Shown here piece by piece: positions 49,401 through 58,675 of a stretch of 64,000 nucleotides of DNA; the stretch's first letter is position 1, and each line of letters opens with the position of its first letter. Both the position numbers and the translations under genes were made by a program. Under the pieces are notes generated by a model that made no database searches, was not told where the DNA came from, and saw only the letters and a list, made by a program, of their open reading frames with translations. The DNA lies in contig NZ_QUMD01000007.1 in the NCBI RefSeq assembly GCF_003481985.1, positions 104,201 to 168,200 on the forward strand, in the 5' to 3' direction. Origin of the DNA: Clostridium sp. OF09-36. Its GTDB lineage: Bacteria > Bacillota > Clostridia > Lachnospirales > Lachnospiraceae.

Positions 49401-51089
49401 ACATCCGGGTTGACAAAGGTACTGAACTTATCGGTGATCACGCCCTTTTCTACCTTCACCGCACCGATCTCGATGATCTTATTTTTCTCCGGGCTAAAGC
49501 CGGTGGTCTCGATATCGAACACCACAAAGGAGTCCGCAAAGGTCTGGCCCCTGGCGTTTTCTACCAGCTCCTTCATATCGTCAACCAGGTAGCCTTCCAC
49601 ACCGTAGAGCATCTTAAACGGATCGTTTTTATCCAGCGCATGGCTGGCCTCCGTGAAGGCCTGCACGCAGCCATGGTCAGTCACTGCCAGCGCTCCATTC
49701 CCCACTCCTTGGCTTTTTTGATGATGCTCGCCACATCGGACACACCATCCATATCGCTCATCTTGGTATGGCAATGCAGCTCCACGCGCTTCACCGGACT
49801 GTGGTCCATACGTTTGCTGGTGAAATCTTCTGCTTTCTTAATACCGCGCACAGAACCGATCGTCAGTTCGCCGTCAAACCGGTCGATCGTTGTCATGCCG
49901 CGCAGACGGATGAAGGTCCCGGCTTGATCGCCGCATTTAGATCTTCCAGCGTATCTTCATTCGCAAAGACTTTTACGGTAATGGTATCGGTAAAATCCGT
50001 AATGTGGAAAATGATAATGGTCTTTCCGCTGCGCAGCTCCCTGCTGTCCTTATCCAGGATCTTGCCGCGGATAGTAACCTCCCCCATCTCTCCTTCGATC
50101 TTTTCAATCTCCGTAAAGTCATCCTCGAAATCACGGCCGAATAAGACATCCGGGTTATCGGACTTCTTGCGGTAGCCGCCGGAGCTCCAGTCATTCTTCT
50201 TAAAGTCTTTCTTGCCGGAGCGCAGCTGTCCCGGACGTGCTTCCCCACCGGAGAAGCCTCCGTTCTTGCCGCCATTTGCTCCGTTTGCCGCAGCCGCTTT
50301 TCCGGCACCGGCCTGTCCGTTTTTGCCATTCTGGCCGTTCGCTCCCGGATTGCTTCCGGCCTGGTTCTTTCCGGCACTTCCATTCTGTCCCGCTGCGCCA
50401 TGTGCTCCTGCACCGGCTGCTCCGTTTCCATGTCCGCTGTGTCCAAAGTCACCGGCTCCTGCCGGGAGTGCTTCCCCGTCGGTTCCGGTTGCCGCATTCA
50501 GTCCAAGCACCGCAGCGACCTTCGCCGTCATGCGCTCTGCCTCCTGCTTCGCCTGCAGCTCCCGCTCAATGGAAGCCTTGGCACGAGTGGGCTCAACATA
50601 CTCGTATTCAATCTCCACAGGCAGTCCGCAGCGCTCGTGAAAAACCTTTTCCAGCACCCGCTTCAGCTCACCGGCCTTATCGCGGTTGACCATGGTATCT
50701 TCCACCGTCATATGAAGAAGATCCGGCTTTGGGAAGGTACATGCTCCTTTCCGGAAGATCGAATACTCTACAATACTATATTCCTTCAGCTCTGCGAGCA
50801 GGCTATCTTTGTATGCCGTTAACAGTTTTTCCGGCGTATACTGCTCAGACAGCGTATATTTCTCAAAAATACGGATCTGGATCTGCTTTCCCGGGAAAAG
50901 CTGGTCCCGGATACCTTTTTCCAGGGACCAGATATTTCGTTTATCGATCAGTCTGGGACTTACGATATAGACACGAAGAGAGCTTCTATCCCTGGTGAGG
51001 GACACGCGGTCCACATTTACCAGGGTTAAAAGCTCCTGCATCTGGTCTGTCATATGTAAGCCCGGAAATACTTCCAAAAATGGTTTCAT
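46454..51089 (-). CDS. polC: DNA polymerase III PolC-type alpha subunit (frameshifted twice)
   Basis: Replicative polymerase with built-in proofreading, the Gram-positive type. Order: N-terminal domain (1-190), a Gly/Ala/Asn-rich insert (about 199-290), an OB domain (EVTIRGKILDKDSRELRSGK), PHP motifs (VELHCHTKMSDMDG, AVTDHG) interrupted by the 3'-5' exonuclease (FVVFDIETTGFSPEKNKIIE, VAHNASFDVSF, HHRAVDDAG), and polymerase motifs (GSRGSVGSSFVANMAG, KEPDIDLNFSGEYQ). Zn-finger-type cysteines occur in LCPKCHYSDF and MRCPKCGTM. Shifts near 49919 (a G lost, IKPGTFIRLRG) and 49700 (a G lost, KEWGNGALAVTDHG) split the frame; repaired, it is about 1545 residues. It starts four bases after ispG. Confidence 0.95.
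50220..50495 (-). repeat. Low-complexity Gly/Ala/Asn/Gln-rich insert coding region within polC
   Basis: About 90 residues made almost only of G, A, N, Q, K and S (for example GHGNGAAGAGAHGAAGQNGS) between the N-terminal domain and the OB domain. It keeps frame and GC-rich codon use, so it is a real insert rather than a shift artefact. Confidence 0.85.
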
Positions 51090-51092
51090 GTA

Positions 51093-52166
51093 TTATAACT
51101 TCCCCTGTTCCTTCGCAAGTGCCGCAAGCTCAGCGTGAAGCGCAGAAAGCAGCTCATTCTCCGGCAGCTTGCGGATCACTTCGCCCTTGCGGATCAGAAG
51201 TCCCTCCCCGCAGCCACCTGCAATGCCAAGATCTGCCTCTTTTGCTTCGCCCGGTCCATTGACAACACAGCCCATAACTGCTACCTTCACGTCAAGCTGG
51301 TCAAACTCGGTTACCATATTTTCTACCTGGTTTGCCAGACCGATCAGGTCGATCTTCGTTCTTCCGCAAGTCGGACAGGAAACAACCTCCACGCCACCCT
51401 TCCGGAGTCCCAGGGTTTTTAAGATCAGCTTCGCGGATTTGATCTCTTCGACCGGATCGCCGGTTAAGGAAACACGGATGGTGTCTCCGATTCCCTCATG
51501 AAGAATAATGCCAAGTCCCACTGCAGACTTGATATTTCCGGAAGTCAGCGTACCGGATTCGGTAATGCCGACATGCAGCGGGTAATCCGTCTTTTTGCTG
51601 ATGATCTCATGTGCCTTTACGCACATCAGAACATCGGAGGATTTGATGCTGATGACAAGATTGTCGTACCCCATCTGCTCGATCATGGCAACCTTCTCCA
51701 GGGCGCTCTCAACAATGCCCTCCGCTGTCACGCCGCCGTACTTTTCAATGAGCGGCTTTTCCAGGGAACCGCTGTTTACGCCGACGCGGATCGGCACCCC
51801 GTATTCCTTCGCCTTATCCACAACTGCCTGCACGCGTTCCCGGCTTCCGATGTTTCCCGGATTGATGCGGATCTTGTCTGCGCCGCACTCCATGGCTGCA
51901 ATGGCAAGACGGTAATCAAAATGGATGTCTGCCACCAGCGGAATATGGATCTGGCGTTTGATTGCCTTTAAGCTTTCTGCTGCCTCCATGGTCGGCACTG
52001 CCACACGGATGATATCACAGCCCGCCTGCTCCAGCTTTAAGATCTGTGCCACGGTTGCCGCTGCATCCTCCGTTTTGGTGTTGCACATTGACTGAATCAG
52101 GATCGGATTGCCTCCTCCGATCTTCCGGTTTCCGATCTGGATCTCCTTTGTCATTTTGCGTTCCAT
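51093..52166 (-). CDS. ispG: 4-hydroxy-3-methylbut-2-enyl diphosphate synthase
   Basis: Iron-sulfur enzyme converting MEcPP to HMBPP in the MEP isoprenoid pathway. TIM-barrel N-terminal part (IQSMCNTKTEDAAATVAQI, VADIHFDYRLAI, RINPGNIG) and C-terminal cluster-binding part with SCPTCGRTKIDL and AVMGCVVNGPGEAKEADLG, holding the three Cys and the Glu ligand. The start at 52166 is chosen because GGGG lies eight bases before that ATG; the upstream TTG is weaker. Its neighbour dxr supplies an earlier step of the same pathway. Confidence 0.95.
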   Translation of the reverse strand: MERKMTKEIQIGNRKIGGGNPILIQSMCNTKTEDAAATVAQILKLEQAGCDIIRVAVPTMEAAESLKAIKRQIHIPLVADIHFDYRLAIAAMECGADKIRINPGNIGSRERVQAVVDKAKEYGVPIRVGVNSGSLEKPLIEKYGGVTAEGIVESALEKVAMIEQMGYDNLVISIKSSDVLMCVKAHEIISKKTDYPLHVGITESGTLTSGNIKSAVGLGIILHEGIGDTIRVSLTGDPVEEIKSAKLILKTLGLRKGGVEVVSCPTCGRTKIDLIGLANQVENMVTEFDQLDVKVAVMGCVVNGPGEAKEADLGIAGGCGEGLLIRKGEVIRKLPENELLSALHAELAALAKEQGKL

Positions 52167-52270
52167 TTGCAATTCCCCTTTTCGTTTCTATATCGTGATT
52201 TCATCACACATGCCGTTCGCCGGAAATCTGCTTGCAGATTTCCGGCTCACTTTCGCTCATCCTATTCGCA

Positions 52271-53407
52271 CTACATCAGGTTCCGGATATCATTAAAAAG
52301 GACCAGAACCATAAGCGTCATCAGCACTGCCATACCGGCCATATGCACCATGCCCTCTTTTTCCGGGTCGACCGGCTTTCCGCGCACCAGCTCAATGAGC
52401 AGGAACACGAGACGTCCGCCATCCAGGGCCGGGATCGGCAAAAGATTCATGATCCCGAGGCTGGAGCTTAAAAGCAGAACCCAGTTTGCCAAGACCAAAA
52501 CCACAGCACGGGCACCGATCTGGCGCCCCTCCTGCACAGTTTCCCCTACCATGTTCACGATACCGACCGGACCGGTCACAGCCTCCTCAGCACGGATCTG
52601 ATGCCGGAACAGCATACCAAGACTGTCCATCGTGGACATGACACAGTATTTTACCTCATAGGCACTGTAGTGAATGAGCGGCCAAAGTCCGTGTACCTTC
52701 TGGTAGCCGCCAAACTGGACACCCATCATGTAGGAGTTGTATTCCTCGCTAAAGCGCGGGGTCAGAACCACCATACCGGAGGTCGGACCATCGTTCTTCC
52801 CTGCTGCTTCTGCAGAAGCTCCGGCTTTGTTGCCTGTTGCCGTTTCCGCAGAGTTTCCTGCTTCTGTGCCGGCCAGACCGGAGGAAGGTCTTGTAAACTG
52901 CACCTTCATCTCCTGTCCCGGGTGGGAAAACGTATACAGCATGATATCCCGGTACGCCGTAATGTGGCGTCCGTTGATCTTTGTGATGCAGTCACCTGCC
53001 TGCAGTCCTGCCTCCTCAGCCGGGCTGCCTTCCATAACCCCGGTTAAGACCGGAGCGTCGTGGCCCACCTGTGCTACAATGATCATGGCAAATAAAAATG
53101 CCAGGATAAAGTTAAATACCGGCCCCGCCGCGATCACCGCGATGCGGGATAATACCGGCTTATTGTTAAAAGCCTTCGGGTCCGGATTTTCTGCGTCCTC
53201 TCCCACCATCATGCAGGAACCTCCAAACGGAAGCGCCTTGATGGAATAGCGGGTCTCGCCTTTTTGAAAACTGACCAGGCGCGGTCCCATGCCGACCGAG
53301 AATTCCACAACTCCGATCCCGCTGCATTTTGCCAGCAGAAAATGTCCGAATTCGTGCACCAGTACGATAAATCCAAACAGCAGCACTGCTGCAAGAATGT
53401 TCAGCAA
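52271..53407 (-). CDS. rseP: RIP metalloprotease, RseP/RasP (site-2 protease) family
   Basis: Intramembrane zinc protease that clips transmembrane anti-sigma factors and signal peptides. The zinc motif HEFGH appears in LVHEFGHFLLAKCSG at residues 18-22, the second metal motif NLLPIPALDGG near 310, and a PDZ domain in the middle (EAGLQAGDCITKINGRHI). A Ala/Thr/Gly-rich insert (residues about 180-205) interrupts the region after the PDZ domain. Start codon is TTG, two bases from the dxr stop, so translation is coupled. Confidence 0.93.
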   Translation of the reverse strand: MLNILAAVLLFGFIVLVHEFGHFLLAKCSGIGVVEFSVGMGPRLVSFQKGETRYSIKALPFGGSCMMVGEDAENPDPKAFNNKPVLSRIAVIAAGPVFNFILAFLFAMIIVAQVGHDAPVLTGVMEGSPAEEAGLQAGDCITKINGRHITAYRDIMLYTFSHPGQEMKVQFTRPSSGLAGTEAGNSAETATGNKAGASAEAAGKNDGPTSGMVVLTPRFSEEYNSYMMGVQFGGYQKVHGLWPLIHYSAYEVKYCVMSTMDSLGMLFRHQIRAEEAVTGPVGIVNMVGETVQEGRQIGARAVVLVLANWVLLLSSSLGIMNLLPIPALDGGRLVFLLIELVRGKPVDPEKEGMVHMAGMAVLMTLMVLVLFNDIRNLM

Positions 53408-53408
53408 A

Positions 53409-54551
53409 CTACCACCTGCTTTCTATATATTCATAAGTTTCCCGCTCTGCGGCAAGAATCGCATCTACATCCGGGTTTTCCACGACCTTGTGATGCTCCA
53501 TGGCACCCTCGATCATATCGATGATGGTCAGGTAGGAAATCTCGCGATTTAAGAATTTCCCTACAGCATACTCGTTTGCCGCATTGTAAACCGTCGGAAG
53601 GGAACCGCCGCGTGTTCCTGCTGCATAAGCAAGCTTTAAGCCACGGAAGACTTCCATATCCGGGTTCTCAAACGTAATTCTTCCCAGCTTTGCAAAATCC
53701 AGACGCTCTCCCGGCAAAAACTTCCGCTCCGGATAATAGAGGGCATACTGGATCGGCAGCTTCATATCCGGAGTGCCAAGCTGCGCAATGACTGCACCGT
53801 CCTCAAACTCTACCATAGAGTGAATGACACTCTGTGGCTGGACTACCACCTGGACCTGGTCCATCTCCACGCCAAACAGCCAGCGCGCCTCCATGACCTC
53901 CAGACCCTTGTTCACCATAGTCGATGAATCGATCGTAATCTTTCTTCCCATGGTCCAGTTTGGATGCTTTAAGGCATCCTCCGGGCGCACACCTGCCAAC
54001 TGTTCTTTCGTCCAGCCACGGAACGGACCACCGGATGCCGTTAACAGGATCTTGTGGATCGCTTTTTTGTCTTCGCCGTTTAAGCTCTGGAAAATAGCAC
54101 TGTGCTCGCTGTCGACCGGAAGGATCTTCACACCAACCGCTTTTGCAAGCGGCATGATGATATGTCCTGCCGTTACCAGCGTTTCCTTATTTGCCAGCGC
54201 AATATCTTTTCCTGCCTTCATGGCTGCGATCGTCGGGCGGATGCCGATCATGCCTACGATCGCTGTTACTAAAATCTCTGACTCTGGCTGGACGGCCACC
54301 TCCAAAAGACCATCCATGCCGCTTACCACCTTCACGGAAAGATCGGCAATGTTTGTTTTTAATTCTGCCGCTTTCTTCTCATCCCATACGCACACCAGTG
54401 TCGGATGGAATTTGCGGATCTGCTCCTCGAGCAGTACAATGTTACTTCCGGCTGCCAGGGCCGTTACCTGAATATCCTGATTGTTCTCCACGACTTCCAG
54501 GGTCTGGGTACCGATGGAGCCGGTAGAACCTAAAATCGCTATACGTTTCAT
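53409..54551 (-). CDS. dxr: 1-deoxy-D-xylulose 5-phosphate reductoisomerase
   Basis: Second step of the MEP isoprenoid pathway, forming MEP with NADPH. N-terminal Rossmann motif ILGSTGSIGTQTLEVV, then ALANKETLVTAGH, metal site LPVDSEHSAIFQSLNGED, LTASGGPFRG, and HPNWTMGRKITIDSSTMVNK with the flexible loop. The length of 380 residues is normal. AAGGAG lies before the ATG. It forms part of the classic Gram-positive block with cdsA and rseP. Confidence 0.96.
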   Translation of the reverse strand: MKRIAILGSTGSIGTQTLEVVENNQDIQVTALAAGSNIVLLEEQIRKFHPTLVCVWDEKKAAELKTNIADLSVKVVSGMDGLLEVAVQPESEILVTAIVGMIGIRPTIAAMKAGKDIALANKETLVTAGHIIMPLAKAVGVKILPVDSEHSAIFQSLNGEDKKAIHKILLTASGGPFRGWTKEQLAGVRPEDALKHPNWTMGRKITIDSSTMVNKGLEVMEARWLFGVEMDQVQVVVQPQSVIHSMVEFEDGAVIAQLGTPDMKLPIQYALYYPERKFLPGERLDFAKLGRITFENPDMEVFRGLKLAYAAGTRGGSLPTVYNAANEYAVGKFLNREISYLTIIDMIEGAMEHHKVVENPDVDAILAAERETYEYIESRW

Positions 54552-54627
54552 TTGTATCTCCTTTTCCAGCCTGTATTATGCAGACTGGCATATAATTTTC
54601 AATACGGACGATCAAAACAGAGTCCTG

Positions 54628-55428
54628 TTACGGCAAAAATAAAAGCGCAAAGAAAATCGCCGGAGCCGTAAACAGCATACTGTCGAACCGGTCCAGGATT
54701 CCGCCATGGCCCGGGATCAGGTTGCCGTAATCTTTGATGTTATGGTTCCGCTTGATGGCAGAAGCCGCCAAGTCCCCGATCTGGGAGATGACAGCCGCAA
54801 TGGCACAGGACAGCGTGCATGCCAGTCTTGGATACATCAGCTCTGTCATGTGTCCGCCAAATACCGTGGCAAATAAGAAGCCTAAAAGTGCTGCGCCTGC
54901 TACACCGCCCACGGCCCCCTCAATGGACTTTTTCGGGCTTAAGACAGGAGCCAGCTTATGTTTTCCAAGCAGCATACCAACACAGTAGGCGCTGGTATCG
55001 CAGCCCCAGGAGCTTAAAAAGATCAGCCATACCAGATACTTTCCGTCTCCCATGGCACGCACCTGGTACAGATAGGACAGCATCACCGCCACATAGAAGA
55101 CGCCAAAAAAGGATTCTGCCACCTCTTCTGTCCGGTATTTTGGGAAGGTAAACACGTAGATCGCCATCATGACCATAAGTGCAGCAATTGCCATCAGAGT
55201 CACATAATGATGCCCGTCAAACCACACCAGCCCATAATACGAAACCGCTGTCAGATACCCAACGATTCCCATGGCGTTCTTTTCAATTTTCAGCACCCGG
55301 TACAGCTCAAACAGGCCGATCAGGGAGATCAGCGCTGTCACTCCGTACAACAGTGCTCCGCCCTTTCCCACTACTATAATAGCAAGAATGACGAGAATAA
55401 TACCGCTTACAAGCCGTTTTGTAAACAT
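54628..55428 (-). CDS. cdsA: Phosphatidate cytidylyltransferase
   Basis: Makes CDP-diacylglycerol from phosphatidic acid and CTP for phospholipid synthesis. The product has about seven to eight membrane helices. The family signature SAIKRNHNIKDYGNLIPGHG then GGILDRFDSMLF is intact near the C-terminus. The length of 266 residues is typical. It is followed by dxr after 76 bases and starts 12 bases after the uppS stop. Confidence 0.95.
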   Translation of the reverse strand: MFTKRLVSGIILVILAIIVVGKGGALLYGVTALISLIGLFELYRVLKIEKNAMGIVGYLTAVSYYGLVWFDGHHYVTLMAIAALMVMMAIYVFTFPKYRTEEVAESFFGVFYVAVMLSYLYQVRAMGDGKYLVWLIFLSSWGCDTSAYCVGMLLGKHKLAPVLSPKKSIEGAVGGVAGAALLGFLFATVFGGHMTELMYPRLACTLSCAIAAVISQIGDLAASAIKRNHNIKDYGNLIPGHGGILDRFDSMLFTAPAIFFALLFLP

Positions 55429-55440
55429 ACGGTTTCCTCC

Positions 55441-56169
55441 TTATGCCTGTTTTACCCCGCCGTAACGCCGGTCGCGTTTATTGTAGGCCATGATTGCTTT
55501 TTCCAGCTCTTCCTGGTCAAAGTCCGGCCACAGGCAGTCTGTCACATAAATCTCGGTATAGGCAAGCTGCCACAGCAGATAGTTGGAAAGCCGGATCTCG
55601 CCGCTGGTGCGGATCAGAAGATCCGGGTCTGGCATTCCGGCAGTATCCAGATACGATGCAACAACCTGCTCGGTAATCTCCTCCGCACTCTGTTTTCCTG
55701 CCAGACAGTCCTCAGCCAGCTTTTTCACTGCACGGGTGATCTCATCCCGGCCGCCGTAATTGACCGCGATCACGAACGTCAGACCGGTATTGTCTTTTGT
55801 TTCTGACTCCAGACGGTTAATGCCATCGATGATGTCCTGGTCGAAACGGGTACGGTCCCCGATCATCTTAACCCGGACATTGTTGGCAGAAGCTACTTTT
55901 AACAGACGCACCATATAAAAACGGAACAGCTGCATCAGCGCACCGACTTCCTCTGCGGAGCGCTTCCAGTTTTCCGTGGAAAAGCCATACACTGTTAAAT
56001 ATTCAATTCCCATGCGGGCTGCGATCTCTACGGTTTTTTCTACCGTCACACAGCCTTCCTTGTGTCCCATGGAGCGCGGCAGACCGCGTTTTTTCGCCCA
56101 GCGGCCGTTGCCGTCCAGGATCAGGGCCACATGCTTTGGGATCACCATTCCCTCTAATTGTCCAGACAT
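55441..56169 (-). CDS. uppS: Isoprenyl transferase (undecaprenyl diphosphate synthase)
   Basis: Extends farnesyl diphosphate with cis-isoprene units to the C55 carrier used for wall synthesis. Catalytic Asp in ALILDGNGRWAKKRGLPR, YGFSTENWKRS, and the C-terminal substrate motifs DLLIRTSGEIRLSNYLLWQ and YVTDCLWPDF. The length of 242 residues is normal. It is preceded by a hairpin with a T-run that could partly separate it from frr. Confidence 0.96.
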   Translation of the reverse strand: MSGQLEGMVIPKHVALILDGNGRWAKKRGLPRSMGHKEGCVTVEKTVEIAARMGIEYLTVYGFSTENWKRSAEEVGALMQLFRFYMVRLLKVASANNVRVKMIGDRTRFDQDIIDGINRLESETKDNTGLTFVIAVNYGGRDEITRAVKKLAEDCLAGKQSAEEITEQVVASYLDTAGMPDPDLLIRTSGEIRLSNYLLWQLAYTEIYVTDCLWPDFDQEELEKAIMAYNKRDRRYGGVKQA

Positions 56170-56196
56170 AATATTCCTCCCATGATCAATACAAAG

Positions 56197-56221
56197 AAAA
56201 GGGGGAAGATTGCTCTCCCCC
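56197..56221 (-). terminator. Hairpin terminator or attenuator between frr and uppS
   Basis: On the minus strand GGGGGA and TCCCCC form the stem around a 9-base loop and TTTTCTTT follows. It sits inside an operon that is normally continuous, so partial read-through is likely. Confidence 0.7.
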
Positions 56222-56306
56222 TACCCTTTTCAGATTTTGTAACTGCCTTGTGTCTCACAGTTACCCATTTCTATTGCTGCTTGTCGGTTTTGCAGCCAGC
56301 AAGGGA

Positions 56307-56861
56307 CTAGACAGTCATGATCTCCTTGGTCTTTGTCTCGATGGCCTTGTCCACTTTCTCGATCATCTTGTCAGTGATCTTCTGGATCTTCTCTTCGCCC
56401 TGCTTTAAATCATCCTCGGAGATGTCTCCTGCTTTTTCCATTTTCTTGATGCTGTCGATGGCGTCACGGCGGATGTTACGGATCGCAACCTTCGCACCTT
56501 CCCCTTTTTTCTTTACATCCTTTGCAAGATCTTTACGGCGCTCCTCGGTTAACTCCGGGAATACCAGGCGGATCACGTTACCGTCGTTGGTCGGGTTGAT
56601 GCCCAGATCAGAAACCAGGATTGCTTTCTCGATCTCCTTTAACAGATTCTTCTCCCACGGCTGGATCACGATCATGCGTGCCTCCGGTACGCTGACGTTG
56701 CCGACCTGCTGGAGCGGGGTCGGGGTTCCGTAATAGTCTACACGGATGCGGTCCAGTACATGCGGGTTAGCACGTCCTGCGCGGATGGATGCATACTCGT
56801 CGAGCAGCACATCCAGAGATTTCTCCATTTTGTCCTCGTATAACTTTAAGTGTTCCTGCAT
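56307..56861 (-). CDS. frr: Ribosome recycling factor
   Basis: Releases ribosomes from mRNA after termination together with EF-G. The product is 184 residues with the family hinge and helices: LDEYASIRAGRANPHVLDRI, YYGTPTPLQQVGNVSVPEAR, PWEKNLLKEIEKAILVSDLG and FPELTEERRKDLAKDVKKKG. It follows pyrH by 12 bases and precedes uppS, the usual order. Confidence 0.97.
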   Translation of the reverse strand: MQEHLKLYEDKMEKSLDVLLDEYASIRAGRANPHVLDRIRVDYYGTPTPLQQVGNVSVPEARMIVIQPWEKNLLKEIEKAILVSDLGINPTNDGNVIRLVFPELTEERRKDLAKDVKKKGEGAKVAIRNIRRDAIDSIKKMEKAGDISEDDLKQGEEKIQKITDKMIEKVDKAIETKTKEIMTV

Positions 56862-56873
56862 AGTGTCCTCCTG

Positions 56874-57577
56874 TTAATCGACGGTCACGATCGTGCCGTT
56901 TATTTTTCCCTGCATTGCGTTTGCAATGCTGTCTTTTTCATTTAAATCGAATACTGCCATAGGCATTTTGTGCTCCATGCACATGATGGATGCGGTCAGG
57001 TCGACCACAGCAAGCTTTTTGTCGATGACCTCCTGGATGCTGATGGTGTCGTAGCGCTTTGCATCCGGGTTCTTGGCCGGATCGCTGTCATACACACCGT
57101 CGATGGATTTTGCAAGCAGAATGCAGTCTGCGTCCATCTCCACTGCACGCAGGGTAATACCGGTATCGGTAGAGAAATACGGATGTCCGGTGCCGCCTGC
57201 AAAGAATACAACTTTGCCTTCCTCGAAATAGCGGTTTGCCTTATCCTTGGAAAACAGCTCTGTCACAGCACCGCAGACAAACGGTGTCAGAACCTCTGTC
57301 TTCATGCCTGCGTTGCGGAAGATTTCCGAAACATAAATGCAGTTCATGATGGTAGCCAGCATGCCGATCTGGTCTGCTTGGTGCGCTCGATCGCGTCGCT
57401 GGTGCGTCCTCTCCAGAAGTTACCTCCTCCGATAACAATGCCGACCTGCACGCCTGCATCTACGGAAATTTTCACCTGTCTGGCAACCTCTTTGACTGTA
57501 TCTTCGTCAAAACCGGTTTTTTTCGGTCCGGCAAGTGCTTCACCGCTTAACTTCAAAAACACTCGTTTCATATCCAT
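56874..57577 (-). CDS. pyrH: UMP kinase (frameshifted)
   Basis: Phosphorylates UMP to UDP; an amino-acid-kinase fold hexamer regulated by UTP and GTP. Seen: MKRVFLKLSGEALAG, VGIVIGGGNFWRGR, then after a shift near 57380 (AAGCAGACCAG needs one base) RTKADQIGMLATIMNCIYV, VVFFAGGTGHPYFSTDT and DGVYDSDPAKNPDAKRYD. The repaired length is about 234 residues. The likely start is 57577 (MDMKRVFLK), with AAGGAG about 12 bases upstream; the ATG two codons later is the alternative. The usual rpsB-tsf genes are not upstream; a phosphopantetheinyl transferase gene is. Confidence 0.94.
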
Positions 57578-57612
57578 ATGGTCAGATTTCTCCTTTTTAA
57601 ATTCTAACGGTA

Positions 57613-58362
57613 TCATACCATATCTTGCAGGTTTTGAAAAGAGAAAAAAAACTTGTCATCCTCTGTCAGGTCTTTCCGCTTCACGCACACCGACGCACAG
57701 TAATCCGCAAGCTGAAATTCCCGGAAATGGTACTGGCTGCCATGTATCCCGGCGAGCCTTGGCGTTTTTCCAGGCTCTATGGCAAAGCTGTCAAGGGCCA
57801 TCGCCATGCCCTTCCCATCCACTTTCAGAAAACTTTCTTTTAGCGTCCACAAGCGGCTAAATAACAGATCCTGTTCTTCCTGCGTCTTCGCAGACAAAAG
57901 AAGCTGCTGCTCGCAAGGAGCAAAGAAACGCCTGGCTACATCCATGCGGGCCTTCTGTTTCCGCTCCACATCGCATCCGACCGGGCAGGCCTGCCCTTCC
58001 CCGGCAGCAGAAAAAATGGATGTCCCAGCGCATCCGGATTCCTTTTTGGCTTTCTGGCATGTAAAGGCAGCCATGACCATGGCACCGGAATGCGACAGGT
58101 TAAACTGGATCCCCGGATGGTTTTTCAGGCAGGGTTTCCCATTTTCAACCGTACCAAATTCTTCCTCCCGCTCCTTCAGTCCAAACTGGCTTAACCCATG
58201 ATCCAAAAGAAGCCCCGCACCAAGAGACAGGCGTTTGTCTGCGTCGTAGCGGAGCTTTTCTATTTTGTTCTGTCTTGCTGTGGAAAGACGGCTTTTTAAA
58301 GATGCTTCCTGTGAAACCGTGATCGGATCATCCACACGCATCATATATACATATACTTCCAT
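57613..58362 (-). CDS. 4'-phosphopantetheinyl transferase, Sfp type
   Basis: Moves phosphopantetheine from CoA to carrier proteins. Sfp-family motifs: FNLSHSGAMVMAAF, GCDVERK with the metal Asp and Glu, and SRLWTLKESFLKVDGKGM. At about 249 residues it is the Sfp rather than the AcpS size, so it may serve fatty-acid ACP or a peptide/polyketide carrier; no such carrier gene is in the window. The middle insertion (residues 105-125) is Cys-containing. Start at 58362 follows GAGGAGG. It lies 36 bases before pyrH. Confidence 0.87.
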   Translation of the reverse strand: MEVYVYMMRVDDPITVSQEASLKSRLSTARQNKIEKLRYDADKRLSLGAGLLLDHGLSQFGLKEREEEFGTVENGKPCLKNHPGIQFNLSHSGAMVMAAFTCQKAKKESGCAGTSIFSAAGEGQACPVGCDVERKQKARMDVARRFFAPCEQQLLLSAKTQEEQDLLFSRLWTLKESFLKVDGKGMAMALDSFAIEPGKTPRLAGIHGSQYHFREFQLADYCASVCVKRKDLTEDDKFFFSFQNLQDMV

Positions 58363-58404
58363 AGGATTTTGCCTCCTCATCCCCCGGATTTTATCTGATT
58401 ATCC

Positions 58405-58497
58405 CGCCGCAGTGCGATCCTCGCGGCGCGTTTTTGTTTCATAGGACACAATTTCCTATGAAACGACGAAATGACCGGTTGGGGAACCGGTCATTTC
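58405..58497 (-). promoter_or_regulatory. Structured leader with three hairpins upstream of the transferase/pyrH operon
   Basis: Between the promoter and the 58362 start lie three inverted repeats: gaaatgaccggtt/aaccggtcatttc (perfect, 58468-58497), tttcatagga/tcctatgaaa (perfect, 58437-58463) and cgccgc/gcggcg (58405-58428). No T-run follows in the gene's direction. I do not match it to a known riboswitch. Confidence 0.55.
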
Positions 58498-58564
58498 AGG
58501 AGAAGGTATTTCGTTTTGTTGCAAAAACTATATAATGTATTGGGGGATTTACGTCCATTATAGT

Positions 58565-58593
58565 ATCATACCAGAAGCGAAAAGTGTGCACAA
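58565..58593 (-). promoter_or_regulatory. Candidate sigma-A promoter of the transferase/pyrH-polC operon
   Basis: On the minus strand TTGTGC is followed after 17 bases by TATGAT, leaving a leader of roughly 195 bases before the transferase start. Confidence 0.55.
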
Positions 58594-58596
58594 ACT

Positions 58597-58611
58597 TGAC
58601 AAATTTTGTCA
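58597..58611. promoter_or_regulatory. 15-bp palindrome next to the minus-35, possible operator
   Basis: tgacaaattttgtca has perfect 7-base arms around a central T. It abuts the minus-35 of the candidate promoter, a usual place for a repressor or activator site. No regulator is assigned. Confidence 0.4.
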
Positions 58612-58675
58612 TGTTTTCTTGTGCATATTATCCAATTCAAATCATTAAGCTTTCCTGCGATACCTTTTTCCCCCT

